DNA of 64,000 bases from Photobacterium rosenbergii (GCF_003026455.1 NZ_PYMB01000002.1:548699-612698), one strand, 5' to 3'. Positions 17,440-27,538 are shown, numbered from the stretch's first letter. Notes: generated by a model from the letters alone, not told the origin. Translations and numbers: made by a program.

Positions 17440-20400
17440 GTGAATTTAGCAGAATTTGCATTGCGACAACGTACCTTTGTGATGTTTTTTGTCGTGGTTA
17501 GCATCATTGGCGGTTTTCTGTCTTACCCGAGATTGGGCAAGTTGGAAGACCCGACATTTACTGTCAAAACAGCGCTGGTGCTGGTGGCTTATCCTGGGGC
17601 ATCTGCGAAAGAAGTTGAGGAGCAAGTTACAGATATCGTGGAGACCCGCCTTCAGGAAATGGCTACGTTAAACCGGGTACGTTCCTTATCTCGGCCAGGT
17701 ATGTCCATGGTGTTTGTTGATCTCCAAGAATCAACCAATACCAAGGCCTTGCCGCAAGAGTGGGATTTGCTGCGACGTAAGGTAAACGATCTCAGCCTTG
17801 AGCTGCCTGCAACGGCTCAGATCAGATTGGTACGCGATGAGTTTTCTGAAGTCTACGGCATGCTGTTTAGCATCTATGGCGACGATGCAGAGCCCTATGA
17901 GCTTCGGGAATACGCTAAAGACTTGCAGCGCCGGATCAAGCAAGTACAAGGCGTGAAAAAGGTGGTGCCACACGGCGTCCAAAACCGCGCGGTCTATATT
18001 GATTTACCTGCTGAGCGATTGGCCCAATATGGACTATCAGCGATTCAGGTTTGGGATCAAATTAATAGCCAGAGTGAAACCTTCTATGCCGGTAGCTTTG
18101 CCGCTGGTGAAGAGAGGATCCGTATTGATCAAAGCAGCCAGTTCCAAACCCTCTATGATGTCGAGAATGTATTGATAAAAGGCGGATTCAGTAGCGTCGG
18201 TACTGGCATGCTGCGTCTGGGAGATATCGCTGACATCACTATGGAGTACCAAGATCCCGCTACCACGATGAACCGCTTCAACGGCGTAGATGCAGTGACA
18301 GTTGCAGTCAGTATTGTCGAAGGTAGTAATGTGATTGCGATGGGAGACAGTATCAACGAGGTTGTCGATCAGTTTGCCAAGGAATTACCGTTGGGAGTGA
18401 AGATCGGCACAGTGGCTTTTCAGCCTGAAGAAGTCGATTTATCTATTAAGAACTTCTTGGTCAACCTTGGCGAAAGCATTCTGATCGTTGTTGTGGTGTT
18501 ATGGCTGTTTATGGGCTTTAAAAGTGCCTTTATTGTCGGTACAAGCTTATTTTTGACCATCCTGTTTACCTTCATTTTCATGTATGCCTATGACATTGGC
18601 CTGCAACGGGTGTCGTTAGGGGCGTTTATTATTGCGCTGGGCATGCTGGTGGATAACGCTATCGTTATCACCGATATGTTCAAAGCCAAGGTAATAAAAG
18701 GGATTGGGCGGAATGAAGCGGCGATCAGTTCTGTAAAGGAAACCGCTATCCCTTTGTTAGGCGCCACGGTTATCGCCATTATGGGGTCGAGTCCGATCCT
18801 GTTTTCAAAAACGGATATGGCAGAATTTACCCTCTCATTGTTCCAGGTGATGGCGGCTTCACTGCTGTTCTCTTGGTTTGTTGCCATGCTGATAACGCCG
18901 TTGCTGTGCTGGTTCCTTATTTATCCAGATCACAAGCAGGGGAAGAAAGAAGCTGTCGCGTATAAACAAGTAGTGACATTTGCGGTGGAAAACCCTTGGA
19001 AGGTGTTATCCGGTGTTGTTCCCGTCATTGTCGCTGCAGTGTTATTGATCCCGAACGTGCAAATGAACTTTATGCCATTGTCTGATCGTTCTTTGGTCTT
19101 TCTTGATTACTGGCTACCAAACGGAAGCCGGATTGAACAAACCGCTGCTGATATGAAGATCATCGAAGCTTGGTTGTCTGAACAAGAAGAAGTTGAGAGT
19201 ACGGCAACGTTTGTTGGCGAAAGTGCTCCTCGTTTTTCTATGACGATAGAACCAGAGCCGCAAGACGCTGCTTATGGGCAGATCGTTATCAATACGACTG
19301 ACTATGAAGCGGTCGATCGTCTGATTGACAAAGGGGATCGCTGGATGAAGGCTGAGTTTCCCCAAGCTGAGCCAAGGTTCCGTAACCTGAAAATGGCTAC
19401 CCAAGATAAGTACAGTATTGAAGCGCGTTTTTCGGGGCCGGACCCAAAAGTCCTACATGAATTAGCCAATCAAGCAAAAGCGATCTTTAAGCAAAACCCG
19501 AGTATCAAATATGTTCGTGACGACTGGCGGCAGCGAAGCAAGGTGATCAAACCTGTGATCAATCAGGAGCGGGCGCGAGAAGCGGGGATCACCCATATGG
19601 ATATTGCTTTTGCCTTATCGCGGGCATCGGTGGGGACACCGTTGGGCCAAATGCATATAGGCGATGAGGGGATCCCGATTTTCTTACGGGGTGAGGAGCG
19701 TAACCTTTCCTATCTTGAGAGCTTGCCGGTCCGCTCGCTGCTCGGGGCGCACAGTGTGCCGCTTGGACAGGTGGTTGATGGATTTGAAGTCAGCCATGAA
19801 GAGAGCATGGTTTGGCGACGCAACCGCCTGAAGACGATAACTGCTCAAGCGGGTGTGGTATCAGGTAGAACGCCATCTGACGTACGTAAAGAGATTGCAG
19901 CACAAATTGAAGGAATTGAATTACCACCAGGCTACTTCTTCGAGTGGGGCGGGGAATTTTACGATGAGCACAAATCTGTCACCGATATATTTAACCAGCT
20001 ACCCAAAGCCCTGTTTGTCATGGTTGTCATCATAGTGGCGATGTTTAATGGTTTTAAGCAGCCAATGATAATTTTCGCGACGATTCCACTGGCTGCAACC
20101 GGCTCAGCACTGAGTTTGATCGTTTTTGATGAAGCCTATGGGTTTACAGCATTAATTGGTGCGATTTCACTGAGCGGCATGATCATTAAAAACGGTATTG
20201 TTTTGATGGATCAAATTGAATTGGAGAGATCCCAAGGCAAGTCTCTTGATGAGGCAATCATTGATTCGACACTTAACAGGACCATGGCCATTTCGATGGG
20301 CGCTTTGACGACAGTGCTAGGTATGATCCCGTTATTGACCGATACCTTGTTCTCACCAATGGCGGCAACCATTATTGGTGGCTTGGTATTGGCGACAGTA

Positions 20401-20508
20401 CTTTCTTTGATCCTGATGCCGGCCATGTATCGAATATTGTTTAAGGATGAACCTCTAGATAATGCTCAATTAGACGATAAGCTGGAGGTCAGTGATGAAA
20501 ATGCGTAA
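17440..20508 (+). CDS. RND efflux permease
   Basis: A 1022-residue inner-membrane resistance-nodulation-division pump with twelve membrane segments and two large periplasmic loops. It starts with GTG (MNLAEFALRQRTFVMFF), 6 bases after the adaptor stop. The first half carries LGAFIIALGMLVDNAIVITD in TM4, and the second half carries ALIGAISLSGMIIKNGIVLM in TM10. It resembles the TriC/VexK-like HAE1 branch. It ejects hydrophobic compounds together with the flanking adaptor and channel. Confidence 0.93.
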   Translation: MNLAEFALRQRTFVMFFVVVSIIGGFLSYPRLGKLEDPTFTVKTALVLVAYPGASAKEVEEQVTDIVETRLQEMATLNRVRSLSRPGMSMVFVDLQESTNTKALPQEWDLLRRKVNDLSLELPATAQIRLVRDEFSEVYGMLFSIYGDDAEPYELREYAKDLQRRIKQVQGVKKVVPHGVQNRAVYIDLPAERLAQYGLSAIQVWDQINSQSETFYAGSFAAGEERIRIDQSSQFQTLYDVENVLIKGGFSSVGTGMLRLGDIADITMEYQDPATTMNRFNGVDAVTVAVSIVEGSNVIAMGDSINEVVDQFAKELPLGVKIGTVAFQPEEVDLSIKNFLVNLGESILIVVVVLWLFMGFKSAFIVGTSLFLTILFTFIFMYAYDIGLQRVSLGAFIIALGMLVDNAIVITDMFKAKVIKGIGRNEAAISSVKETAIPLLGATVIAIMGSSPILFSKTDMAEFTLSLFQVMAASLLFSWFVAMLITPLLCWFLIYPDHKQGKKEAVAYKQVVTFAVENPWKVLSGVVPVIVAAVLLIPNVQMNFMPLSDRSLVFLDYWLPNGSRIEQTAADMKIIEAWLSEQEEVESTATFVGESAPRFSMTIEPEPQDAAYGQIVINTTDYEAVDRLIDKGDRWMKAEFPQAEPRFRNLKMATQDKYSIEARFSGPDPKVLHELANQAKAIFKQNPSIKYVRDDWRQRSKVIKPVINQERAREAGITHMDIAFALSRASVGTPLGQMHIGDEGIPIFLRGEERNLSYLESLPVRSLLGAHSVPLGQVVDGFEVSHEESMVWRRNRLKTITAQAGVVSGRTPSDVRKEIAAQIEGIELPPGYFFEWGGEFYDEHKSVTDIFNQLPKALFVMVVIIVAMFNGFKQPMIIFATIPLAATGSALSLIVFDEAYGFTALIGAISLSGMIIKNGIVLMDQIELERSQGKSLDEAIIDSTLNRTMAISMGALTTVLGMIPLLTDTLFSPMAATIIGGLVLATVLSLILMPAMYRILFKDEPLDNAQLDDKLEVSDENA

Positions 20509-21952
20509 GACATTGTCGGCCGCTATTCTTCTTGCATTGTCGGGCTGCGCTGTTGGTCCTGATTACCAAGTGCCAAGTATGGTATTGGATGAAACGTACC
20601 TTTATGCGCAAAGCACTACGAAACAAAGTGAAAATAGCCACTGGTGGCAGAGCTTTGGCGATCCGGTTCTAAATCAACTTGTGTCTGATGCCCAGCAACA
20701 GAATATCTCGTTGAAAATGGCGTCGGAACGAATCCAAATGGCGCAAAACTACCACAAGATTGTAGAGTCTTATAAGTTACCGACAGTGAGCCTTGGCGCG
20801 GGGTACTATCATTACCAAATTAGCGAGAACACCCCCTTGGCGGGAGATTTGGTGTCGCCTATTTCGGTACCCGCAAATTTACAGCCAATGTTAGGTAGTA
20901 GCCTGTCGATTGCGGATAACCAGCAAAATGGAGTCATGCTGGGGGCCAGTATTGGCTGGGAAGTCGATCTGTTTGGTCGTATTGACCATCAAACAGAGGC
21001 GGCTGAAATTCGCGCTGAGCAGTCGGTTATTTACCAAAAGGGCTTGTATACCCTTATCACCGCAGATGTGGTTCATAACTATTTGCAATTACGTGGTGCT
21101 CAAGCTCGAAAACAAGTCCTTCTCGAATCGATTTCTGATCAAAACAAGATCTTGCATTTGATTGATAAGGTCGTGCGCAGTGGTTTCGGTTCTGAGCTAG
21201 ACCACGCTCAGGCTGAAGCGATGCTGGCGGCTACAGAATCAATGTTACCTCAATTGGAGGTCACCGAGCAGGTACACAAACACCGCTTGTCGATTTTGCT
21301 TTCCCTTTCATTGAAAGAGATTGATGAACGTTTGTTTGAAGTTACTGAACTGCCGGAAATCAACGGGATTATTCCAACAGGGCTGCCTTCCGATTTGCTG
21401 ACGAGGCGGTTCGATATTGCTTTTGCAGAGCGTGAGATGGCAGCACTCAATGAAGAGGTGGGGGCAGCCGTTGCAGACCAATATCCCAAGTTCTTTCTTA
21501 CGGGTATGCCTGGATTGTCTGCAGGTAACTTCAGTGAACTGTTCAATGGAGATTCATTTGGCTGGGTAGGCAGTGCAGGAGTGCATTGGAATGTATTTGA
21601 TGCTGGACGAGGTGATGCCATGGTAGCCTTTAATGAAGCAAGGTTTAAGTCGGCTGCGCTGAGTTACCAAAATACGGTAGAGAGCGCGTTCAAAGAAGTC
21701 GACTCTTTGTTATTTGCCTACGGCAGAAGCCAGCAAAGCCAGCTCAAAGTAGACAAAGCAACACAGTCGACGCAAAAGGCGGTTGATAAAGCGAAGTCAC
21801 TTTACGATGCAGGCCTGACCGATAGCCTTTCGGTGCTAGATGCACAGCGTCAATTGAACGCAATGCGTGATAGGCAAGTGGTCGCAAAGCTACAAACGGC
21901 GCAAGTGACAGTGAGCCTCTATAAAGCGCTTGGAGGAGATTGGGTGTTGTAG
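20495..21952 (+). CDS. NodT-family outer-membrane efflux lipoprotein
   Basis: A 485-residue TolC-like channel with a lipobox at LALSGC and the family start AVGPDYQVP. Two OEP repeats are visible, with paired LxxA-rich helices around residues 60-200 and 290-480 (SLYDAGLTDSLSVLDAQRQL near the end). GGAGGT lies 5 bases before ATG 20495; a GTG one codon upstream is too close to it. The start overlaps the pump stop by 14 bases, which indicates coupling. Confidence 0.92.
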   Translation: MKMRKTLSAAILLALSGCAVGPDYQVPSMVLDETYLYAQSTTKQSENSHWWQSFGDPVLNQLVSDAQQQNISLKMASERIQMAQNYHKIVESYKLPTVSLGAGYYHYQISENTPLAGDLVSPISVPANLQPMLGSSLSIADNQQNGVMLGASIGWEVDLFGRIDHQTEAAEIRAEQSVIYQKGLYTLITADVVHNYLQLRGAQARKQVLLESISDQNKILHLIDKVVRSGFGSELDHAQAEAMLAATESMLPQLEVTEQVHKHRLSILLSLSLKEIDERLFEVTELPEINGIIPTGLPSDLLTRRFDIAFAEREMAALNEEVGAAVADQYPKFFLTGMPGLSAGNFSELFNGDSFGWVGSAGVHWNVFDAGRGDAMVAFNEARFKSAALSYQNTVESAFKEVDSLLFAYGRSQQSQLKVDKATQSTQKAVDKAKSLYDAGLTDSLSVLDAQRQLNAMRDRQVVAKLQTAQVTVSLYKALGGDWVL

Positions 21953-21974
21953 AGGCTGGGTACCATGAGAAAAG

Positions 21975-22003
21975 GAAAGCGACCATTTATGGTCGCTTTC
22001 ATA
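21975..22003 (+). terminator. Terminator-like hairpin after the RND operon
   Basis: Stem GAAAGCGACC / GGTCGCTTTC with a 6-base loop, followed by only a weak T-rich stretch. It also lies downstream of the convergent propeller gene. Confidence 0.65.
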
Positions 22004-22058
22004 TTAATCACCATTTTAAGCCACAACAGGCGAGTTACAGACAACACGGTGATGTCGG

Positions 22059-23972
22059 TTATAGGTGGTATGGGTACTCTGGTTCACCATTGTTTTTGAT
22101 ACCATGCTCAAAAGCGATGCCTTCGATTTCAACATCGTTTTCTTCCCCATATGTGACAGCAGTGATGTCTTCGGCATCGATCCAAATAGAGATGTAGCCA
22201 TAAGGGGTGATCTTGAAGACATTGCCGCCTTGTTCACCGTCACCATCAAAAGAGTTATGGTTACTGGCAAACAGGTTTCCGTCCTGGTCGTAAGCTAATC
22301 CACCTTCCATATCGACACGGCCTTTATTCGCCACAACGAGTTCCCATTCCGTGATGAGGGTTGAGACGTAGCCATTTTTATCGATGTTATAGATAAAGTG
22401 GGCACCAGCATCGTCAGCGAGGGTAATGTCACCATTGTCTCGTCGTGTCATGAAACCATCGGGATCATCAAAGGCCCTCGCATCTTTGAGTGTGCCGGTT
22501 AAGATCTCTTCTGGCTTAATTTTGTCGTAGTTATCGTTAAGAATATTAAATTCGACTTCTTTATATTTGTAATCGCCACCGAATATAAATATCCAAGGGG
22601 ATTTAATCGTTCCTGTGCCTTTGACCTGAACATCACCTTCGCCAAGGTGAGTCTTTTTAACCAGTTTATCTTTTACGGTTTCAGGGCTATCACCCACTTT
22701 TATATTGAGGTAACCGATATTTACTTCGGAGTCACCTATATCTGTACTGCTACCGCTTATCACTTGTACATTTACCTGAAGCTCAATTCTTCCATAATAA
22801 GCATCTGTACCCAGTGCTTCTATGTGGTTTTGTCCTTCAACTGCTTCTTTAGGTGAGGAATCATCATCAGGTTCTTGTTCTTTCGAAAGTTCGGCCACGG
22901 CATATTGAAGTCCATAAGAATTGACGCTTTCTAGTCGGTATCCTTCAGGATCATTAAATGTCCATGGTGTACCGATAGTACCGCGCCCCATAATTTTTAC
23001 CGGTTCATAAAGCGCTTGTTTGATAATGCTGGCAACAAGGTACGGGGAAGCATCCCAAGGAATTGGGTCTGTTGTGATTTGTTCTGGCTCATAATAAGTA
23101 TCTTCTACAAACGTCAGCGTAAACGTACCGTCAATATTTGCCGGCTTAAATGGAGCATAGTAATTGCCGGGGTAATATCTTTCATATGAAAGGGGGGGAT
23201 TTTTCTTATTATTGACGATGTATAAGGTGTTGTCTTTGGATAGTTCATGTGGGTTTACGCCCGGACCTTTGGCGTGTATTTCCGGTGTGCCTGCGCCATA
23301 TACATATGGGATGCGATAGACAACATTAGGTGTATCATCTGAGGCTAGGTAGATATACCGCTCATCGGCTGAAATGGCTGGCTGGATATCGAAAATAAAG
23401 CCGTCACCTAACGCCTCGAAAGCTTCTTTTTTGACGAAGCGATAGACATCTCCAGTGACAGGATCGACTTTCAGAACATCATCGCTGCCATCTTCCCCAA
23501 CATACAGTTTGCCATCTACACCCATCACCAAGCCTTCAAAATCAGGAGCAACATTATCGTTGACATCCATAGCATCTTGGGAGGTGACGAGAATAGACAG
23601 TTCGCCGTAATGATCATGCTTTAGCAAAAAGTCTTCATCGCCAATATAGGGTTGATAGGCTTCGACACCAAAGATAATGGAACCATCAGGGAGCGCGACA
23701 ATTGCTTTATTGTCAAAGCTAATGTCTTCAAACATAGCGCCTGACTCATTGAGAACTTCGAGGATGTCCTGTTCGGTTATCTTTTTTGTGATGACTTTTT
23801 GAGGTGTGATCTCAAGTACACATTCACAGTCAACTTCTAGTGCAAAAAGGTTTGCTGTCCTTGCCGGGGGGAGTAGTTGATCTGCTGGTGGTGATATTGC
23901 GTAAGCATTAGCTGCCAATCCCAGACCGACCCCAAGGGCTACTTTAGATAGGGTTTTATATGAAATAGCCAT
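22059..23972 (-). CDS. Exported beta-propeller-like protein with internal repeat modules
   Basis: A 637-residue exported protein starting MAISYKTLSKVALGVGLGLA (ATG 23972; signal peptide to about residue 25). The first 270 residues and the last 120 contain NHL/SMP-30-like blade segments (GLVMGVDGKLYVGEDGSDDV, GGLAYDQDGNLFASNHNSFD), so one propeller may be interrupted by the middle region. The middle holds two related modules marked VKIMGRGTIGTPWTF and VQVKGTGTIKSPWIFIF, a pattern seen in large secreted adhesin-like proteins. Acidic DxDxD-type loops suggest calcium binding. The gene stands alone. No enzymatic residue could be recognised; function unknown. Confidence 0.7.
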   Translation of the reverse strand: MAISYKTLSKVALGVGLGLAANAYAISPPADQLLPPARTANLFALEVDCECVLEITPQKVITKKITEQDILEVLNESGAMFEDISFDNKAIVALPDGSIIFGVEAYQPYIGDEDFLLKHDHYGELSILVTSQDAMDVNDNVAPDFEGLVMGVDGKLYVGEDGSDDVLKVDPVTGDVYRFVKKEAFEALGDGFIFDIQPAISADERYIYLASDDTPNVVYRIPYVYGAGTPEIHAKGPGVNPHELSKDNTLYIVNNKKNPPLSYERYYPGNYYAPFKPANIDGTFTLTFVEDTYYEPEQITTDPIPWDASPYLVASIIKQALYEPVKIMGRGTIGTPWTFNDPEGYRLESVNSYGLQYAVAELSKEQEPDDDSSPKEAVEGQNHIEALGTDAYYGRIELQVNVQVISGSSTDIGDSEVNIGYLNIKVGDSPETVKDKLVKKTHLGEGDVQVKGTGTIKSPWIFIFGGDYKYKEVEFNILNDNYDKIKPEEILTGTLKDARAFDDPDGFMTRRDNGDITLADDAGAHFIYNIDKNGYVSTLITEWELVVANKGRVDMEGGLAYDQDGNLFASNHNSFDGDGEQGGNVFKITPYGYISIWIDAEDITAVTYGEENDVEIEGIAFEHGIKNNGEPEYPYHL

Positions 23973-24206
23973 GATTTTCACTCTTATTGTTGTGGAGTAA
24001 AAAGCATAGATATACAAAAAGGTCTTAAAATCTTTACATGAATAAAAAAATACTACAGTCTGGTTAGCTAATTGAAATTAAATGCAATAAATAATTTTTA
24101 GATAATTTAATCACCATAATATTAATGGTTAATTGTTTAGAACCCTGTATTAATACTAAGAGAATCAAATTAGAATTTAGGCAATTTATTTATTCTAAGA
24201 ATAAGA
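23973..24206. other. AT-rich upstream region of the propeller gene
   Basis: About 235 bases, very AT-rich, holding the promoter of the leftward propeller gene. No further gene or clear operator was seen. Confidence 0.45.
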
Positions 24207-24226
24207 AAGCCGCCCGTTGGCGGCTT
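24207..24226 (-). terminator. Terminator after nrdJb
   Basis: Stem AAGCCGCC / GGCGGCTT with a CGTT loop, followed on the minus strand by a T-rich stretch. It lies 24 bases beyond the nrdJb stop. Confidence 0.8.
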
Positions 24227-24249
24227 CCATTATTATTTAAAGAAGGCGT

Positions 24250-24945
24250 TTAACCGCACTTAGAGTCACCACAGTTCAAACAGGTCTGGCAACCGTCTTT
24301 GACGATCACCGACTTGTTATGGCACTTGTAGCAAAGTGTCGCGCTTGGTGGGAAGCTGCTGGACTCTTCCTCAACTTCTTCTTTTTTACCCTCAAGCTCA
24401 GCTTTTTTGGCGTCAAGGAACGCCTGCTGGTGCTCATCAACTTCTGGCTTACCCAGCATACCGATTTCAGTCAGGTGTTGTTCGATTACGTTACCGATCT
24501 CTGCAATCAGGGAAGGGACATACTTACCTTTGTTCCAGTAACCACCACGAGGGTCAAAGACAGAGCGCAACTCTTCAACCAGGAAGGTGCAGTCGCCACC
24601 TTTGCGGAATACCGCAGACATGATGCGGGTTAGGGCAACAATCCACTGGAAGTGCTCAAGGCTCTTGGAGTTGATGAAGACTTCAAACGGACGGCGAACT
24701 TCATGCTCGGTACCTTCGTTCAGCACAACATCATTAATCGTGATGAACAGCGAGTGCTCCGAGATATGCTCAGGTGTCTTTAGTTTGTAGGTCGTCCCAA
24801 GCAGTTTCTCTGGGCGCTGCATGTCTTCATGCATGTGCTGCACTTCATATTCAGGAACAGCGGGGGCAGGTGCTGCCTGCGGCGCTTCTTGCTCTTGGCT
24901 CTTTACTTTGAAGGCAACAATCTTACCGTCGATTTTCTTTGTCAT
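24250..24945 (-). CDS. nrdJb: Class II ribonucleotide reductase, C-terminal part (NrdJb-like)
   Basis: A 231-residue protein that corresponds to the C-terminal region of single-chain class II reductases. It has an Ala/Pro-rich linker (residues 20-33), the block NSKSLEHFQWIVALTRIMSA, and a Cys-rich tail CYKCHNKSVIVKDGCQTC...CGDSKCG. The tail combines a zinc-ribbon-like set of cysteines with a terminal redox pair used to re-reduce the active site. It starts 18 bases after nrdJa. The split arrangement is known from Pseudomonas aeruginosa nrdJa/nrdJb. Confidence 0.85.
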   Translation of the reverse strand: MTKKIDGKIVAFKVKSQEQEAPQAAPAPAVPEYEVQHMHEDMQRPEKLLGTTYKLKTPEHISEHSLFITINDVVLNEGTEHEVRRPFEVFINSKSLEHFQWIVALTRIMSAVFRKGGDCTFLVEELRSVFDPRGGYWNKGKYVPSLIAEIGNVIEQHLTEIGMLGKPEVDEHQQAFLDAKKAELEGKKEEVEEESSSFPPSATLCYKCHNKSVIVKDGCQTCLNCGDSKCG

Positions 24946-24963
24946 GTCTTTCTAACCTATACC

Positions 24964-27114
24964 TTAAAATTTACCGTAGTAGCCTTCTTTCAAGGCATCA
25001 TAAAGGTTTGCGGCGGTGTGTGTTTCGCCATCATACTCGATTTCTTCGTTACCCTTGGCTTCAAACGTTGAGCCATCTTCAAGGGTGAAGACATAGGTGG
25101 TGTTTTCAAGATCTTTCTCTTTCACCAATACGCCTTGGAACACTTCTGGGTTGAAACGGAAAGTCGTACAACCTTTCAAGCCCTTGTCGTAGGCATCCAT
25201 ATAGATGTCTTTGAAGTCCTCGAACGGGAAGTCAGTTGGTACGTTGGCTGTTTTCGAGATAGACGAGTCAATCCAGCGCTGGGCTGCTGCCTGTACTTCT
25301 ACATGTTGGCTCGGTGTAATGTCATCTGCAGTAATAAAGTATTCCGGTAGCTGGCACTCTTCATCAGTGGTGTAAGGCATCGCCTTTTTGTTAACCAGTT
25401 TGCGGTAGGCTAGCAATTCGAAGCTGTAAACATCCACACTCTCTTTCGACTTCTTACCCGGGACGATAACGTTGCGGGTGTAGTGGTGCGCAAAGCTTGG
25501 TTCAATACCGTTACTCGCGTTGTTAGCCAAAGACAGGGAAATGGTTCCTGTTGGTGCAATTGAGCTGTGGTGCGTAAAGCGGCAACCGTGTTTCGCAAGA
25601 TCGTCAACCAACTTAGGCTCAATTTCGCTAACCTGTTGCATGTAGCGGCTGTATTTGGCGTGAAGGACTTTACCTTTCACCTTGTCACCGACTTTAATGC
25701 CGTCTTTTGCCATTTCAGGGCGAAGGCGAAGCATCTTGGCTGTGATTTCGAACTCTTCGTCCATCACAGGCGCTACGCCTTTTTCTTTGGCTAGCTTCAG
25801 GCCTTCTTTCCAACCAGTGATCGCCATTTCCTGAGCAACTTGCTCGGTAAAGGCAACAGAAGCGGCGCTGCCGTATTTGTGCTTCAGCATAGTGGTGGTA
25901 GAGCCAAGACCCAAGAAGCCCATACCATGACGACGCTTGCTGGTAATTTCGTGGCGTTGCTTCTCAAGTGGAAGCTGGTTGATTTCTACCACGTTATCCA
26001 GCATACGGGTAAAGATAGCCACAACCTTGCGGTAAGCATCCCAGTCGAAGTGAGCGTTGTCGGTGAAAGGTTCGCGAACAAACTTGGTCAGGTTTACCGA
26101 ACCCAGCAAGCAAGCACCGTAAGGTGGTAGTGGTTGCTCACCACATGGGTTGGTCGCGCGGATCTCCTCACAGAACCAGTTGTTGTTCATCTGGTTGACT
26201 TTGTCGATCAGGATAAAGCCCGGCTCGGCGTAGTCGTAGGTGGATGTCATGATGACATTCCATAGGTTACGCGCTGGCAAGGTGCGGAAGATTTTACATG
26301 CTACGCGGCCTTCTGCATCCTCAACCAGGTTCTCTTTGGTTGGCCAGTCAGCCCAAACAATGCTGTCGTCATTGTCTAGGTCCAGCTTATCCTGTTTGGC
26401 TTCTTTCGCCGTGATAGGGAAGATAAGTTGCCAAGATGTATCGTTCTTAACAGCCTCAATGAAGTCTTCGGTGATCAGCAGCGACAGGTTGAACTGGCGA
26501 AGGCGTCCGTCTTCACGCTTGGCGCGGATGAAGTCGATGATATCCGGATGGCGGATATCCATAGTACCCATTTGCGCACCGCGACGGCCACCGGCTGAAG
26601 AGACGGTAAAACACATCTTGTCATAGATATCCATGAAAGAAAGTGGGCCAGATGTGTATGCGCCTGCACCAGAGACAAAAGCACCGCGTGGGCGCAGGGT
26701 CGAGAAGTCATAACCGATACCACAGCCGGCTTTTAGCGTCAGGCCTGCTTCATGGACTTTGCCCAGGATATCATCCATTGAATCTTCAATGGTGCCAGAA
26801 ACGGTACAGTTAATGGTTGAAGTGGCAGGCTTGTGTTCGAATGCACCTGCGTTTGAGGTGATACGACCCGCTGGAATTGCCCCGTTACGGAGTGCCCATA
26901 GGAATTCGTTATACCAATGATCTTTAGCGTCATCGTTTTCTAGATCTGCCAATGCGCGGGCAACGCGTTTGAAAGTATCGTCAAGCGTGACATCAATAGC
27001 TTCTCCGTGCTTTGATTTCAAACGATACTTACTGTCCCAAATTTCCATTGAAGTGGATTGGTACTCGATATCGACGGCTTGAGAGACTTCCGAAGCGGTT
27101 GGGGATTTCGCCAT
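24964..27114 (-). CDS. nrdJa: Adenosylcobalamin-dependent class II ribonucleotide reductase, catalytic part (NrdJa-like)
   Basis: A 716-residue protein that reduces ribonucleotides with B12 coenzyme and no need for oxygen. Visible motifs are TINCTVSGTIEDSMDDI, LTLKAGCGIGYDFSTLRP, SSAGGRRGAQMGTMDIRHPD and the active-site ATNPCGEQPLPPYGACLLG with Asn, Cys and Glu. The two nrdJ genes together would give about 950 residues, the size of single-chain relatives. The upstream 370 bases carry no cobalamin-riboswitch box that I could see, so control is probably at transcription. The enzyme supports DNA synthesis under low oxygen, in keeping with cytochrome bd in the same window. Confidence 0.93.
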   Translation of the reverse strand: MAKSPTASEVSQAVDIEYQSTSMEIWDSKYRLKSKHGEAIDVTLDDTFKRVARALADLENDDAKDHWYNEFLWALRNGAIPAGRITSNAGAFEHKPATSTINCTVSGTIEDSMDDILGKVHEAGLTLKAGCGIGYDFSTLRPRGAFVSGAGAYTSGPLSFMDIYDKMCFTVSSAGGRRGAQMGTMDIRHPDIIDFIRAKREDGRLRQFNLSLLITEDFIEAVKNDTSWQLIFPITAKEAKQDKLDLDNDDSIVWADWPTKENLVEDAEGRVACKIFRTLPARNLWNVIMTSTYDYAEPGFILIDKVNQMNNNWFCEEIRATNPCGEQPLPPYGACLLGSVNLTKFVREPFTDNAHFDWDAYRKVVAIFTRMLDNVVEINQLPLEKQRHEITSKRRHGMGFLGLGSTTTMLKHKYGSAASVAFTEQVAQEMAITGWKEGLKLAKEKGVAPVMDEEFEITAKMLRLRPEMAKDGIKVGDKVKGKVLHAKYSRYMQQVSEIEPKLVDDLAKHGCRFTHHSSIAPTGTISLSLANNASNGIEPSFAHHYTRNVIVPGKKSKESVDVYSFELLAYRKLVNKKAMPYTTDEECQLPEYFITADDITPSQHVEVQAAAQRWIDSSISKTANVPTDFPFEDFKDIYMDAYDKGLKGCTTFRFNPEVFQGVLVKEKDLENTTYVFTLEDGSTFEAKGNEEIEYDGETHTAANLYDALKEGYYGKF

Positions 27115-27538
27115 TATGAATGCACCTTACTGTTATCATGTTGTGTTGCTGCTAGCTAGAAACAGAGTTATCCAACCCATGTTTATAGCTTACTCACCCA
27201 GTTGAGCGTGGAGGGTGAAAATCAGCAAGGCGCAGATCAAACCACTAACCCAACAGATCTTCAAGTCTTGACAAGCCGATAATCAAGCTTTGTAACTAAT
27301 TGGTAGTAGCAATGAATTTTATAGATGGATTGGTTGTAAACAACCTTGGTGAAATGTGATCAAACCGCTCGACAGCGGCAAAAGTAGTATAAGTCAGTTA
27401 TCGCTAGTATATTGATTTATAAAACAACTTAGTGCCAAAAATTTGATGGCTAGCATGTAAGCAGGATAGGCGTTACATCAAATTTGTATGTTGCACTACA
27501 GTTTATTTACCGCATTCACATTGCCACAAGGAAAGTTT
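27115..27538. other. Intergenic region between nrdJa and the dipeptidase gene
   Basis: About 420 bases between divergent genes, holding both promoters. I searched by eye for a cobalamin riboswitch B12 box and for paired NrdR boxes and found neither. No small gene is evident. Confidence 0.45.

Noticed and set aside
27115..27487. Possible cobalamin riboswitch or NrdR boxes upstream of nrdJa
   Set aside because: No B12-box core and no paired 16-base NrdR sites could be read on either strand; a TTATCCAAC near 27167 is only a partial DnaA-box match.
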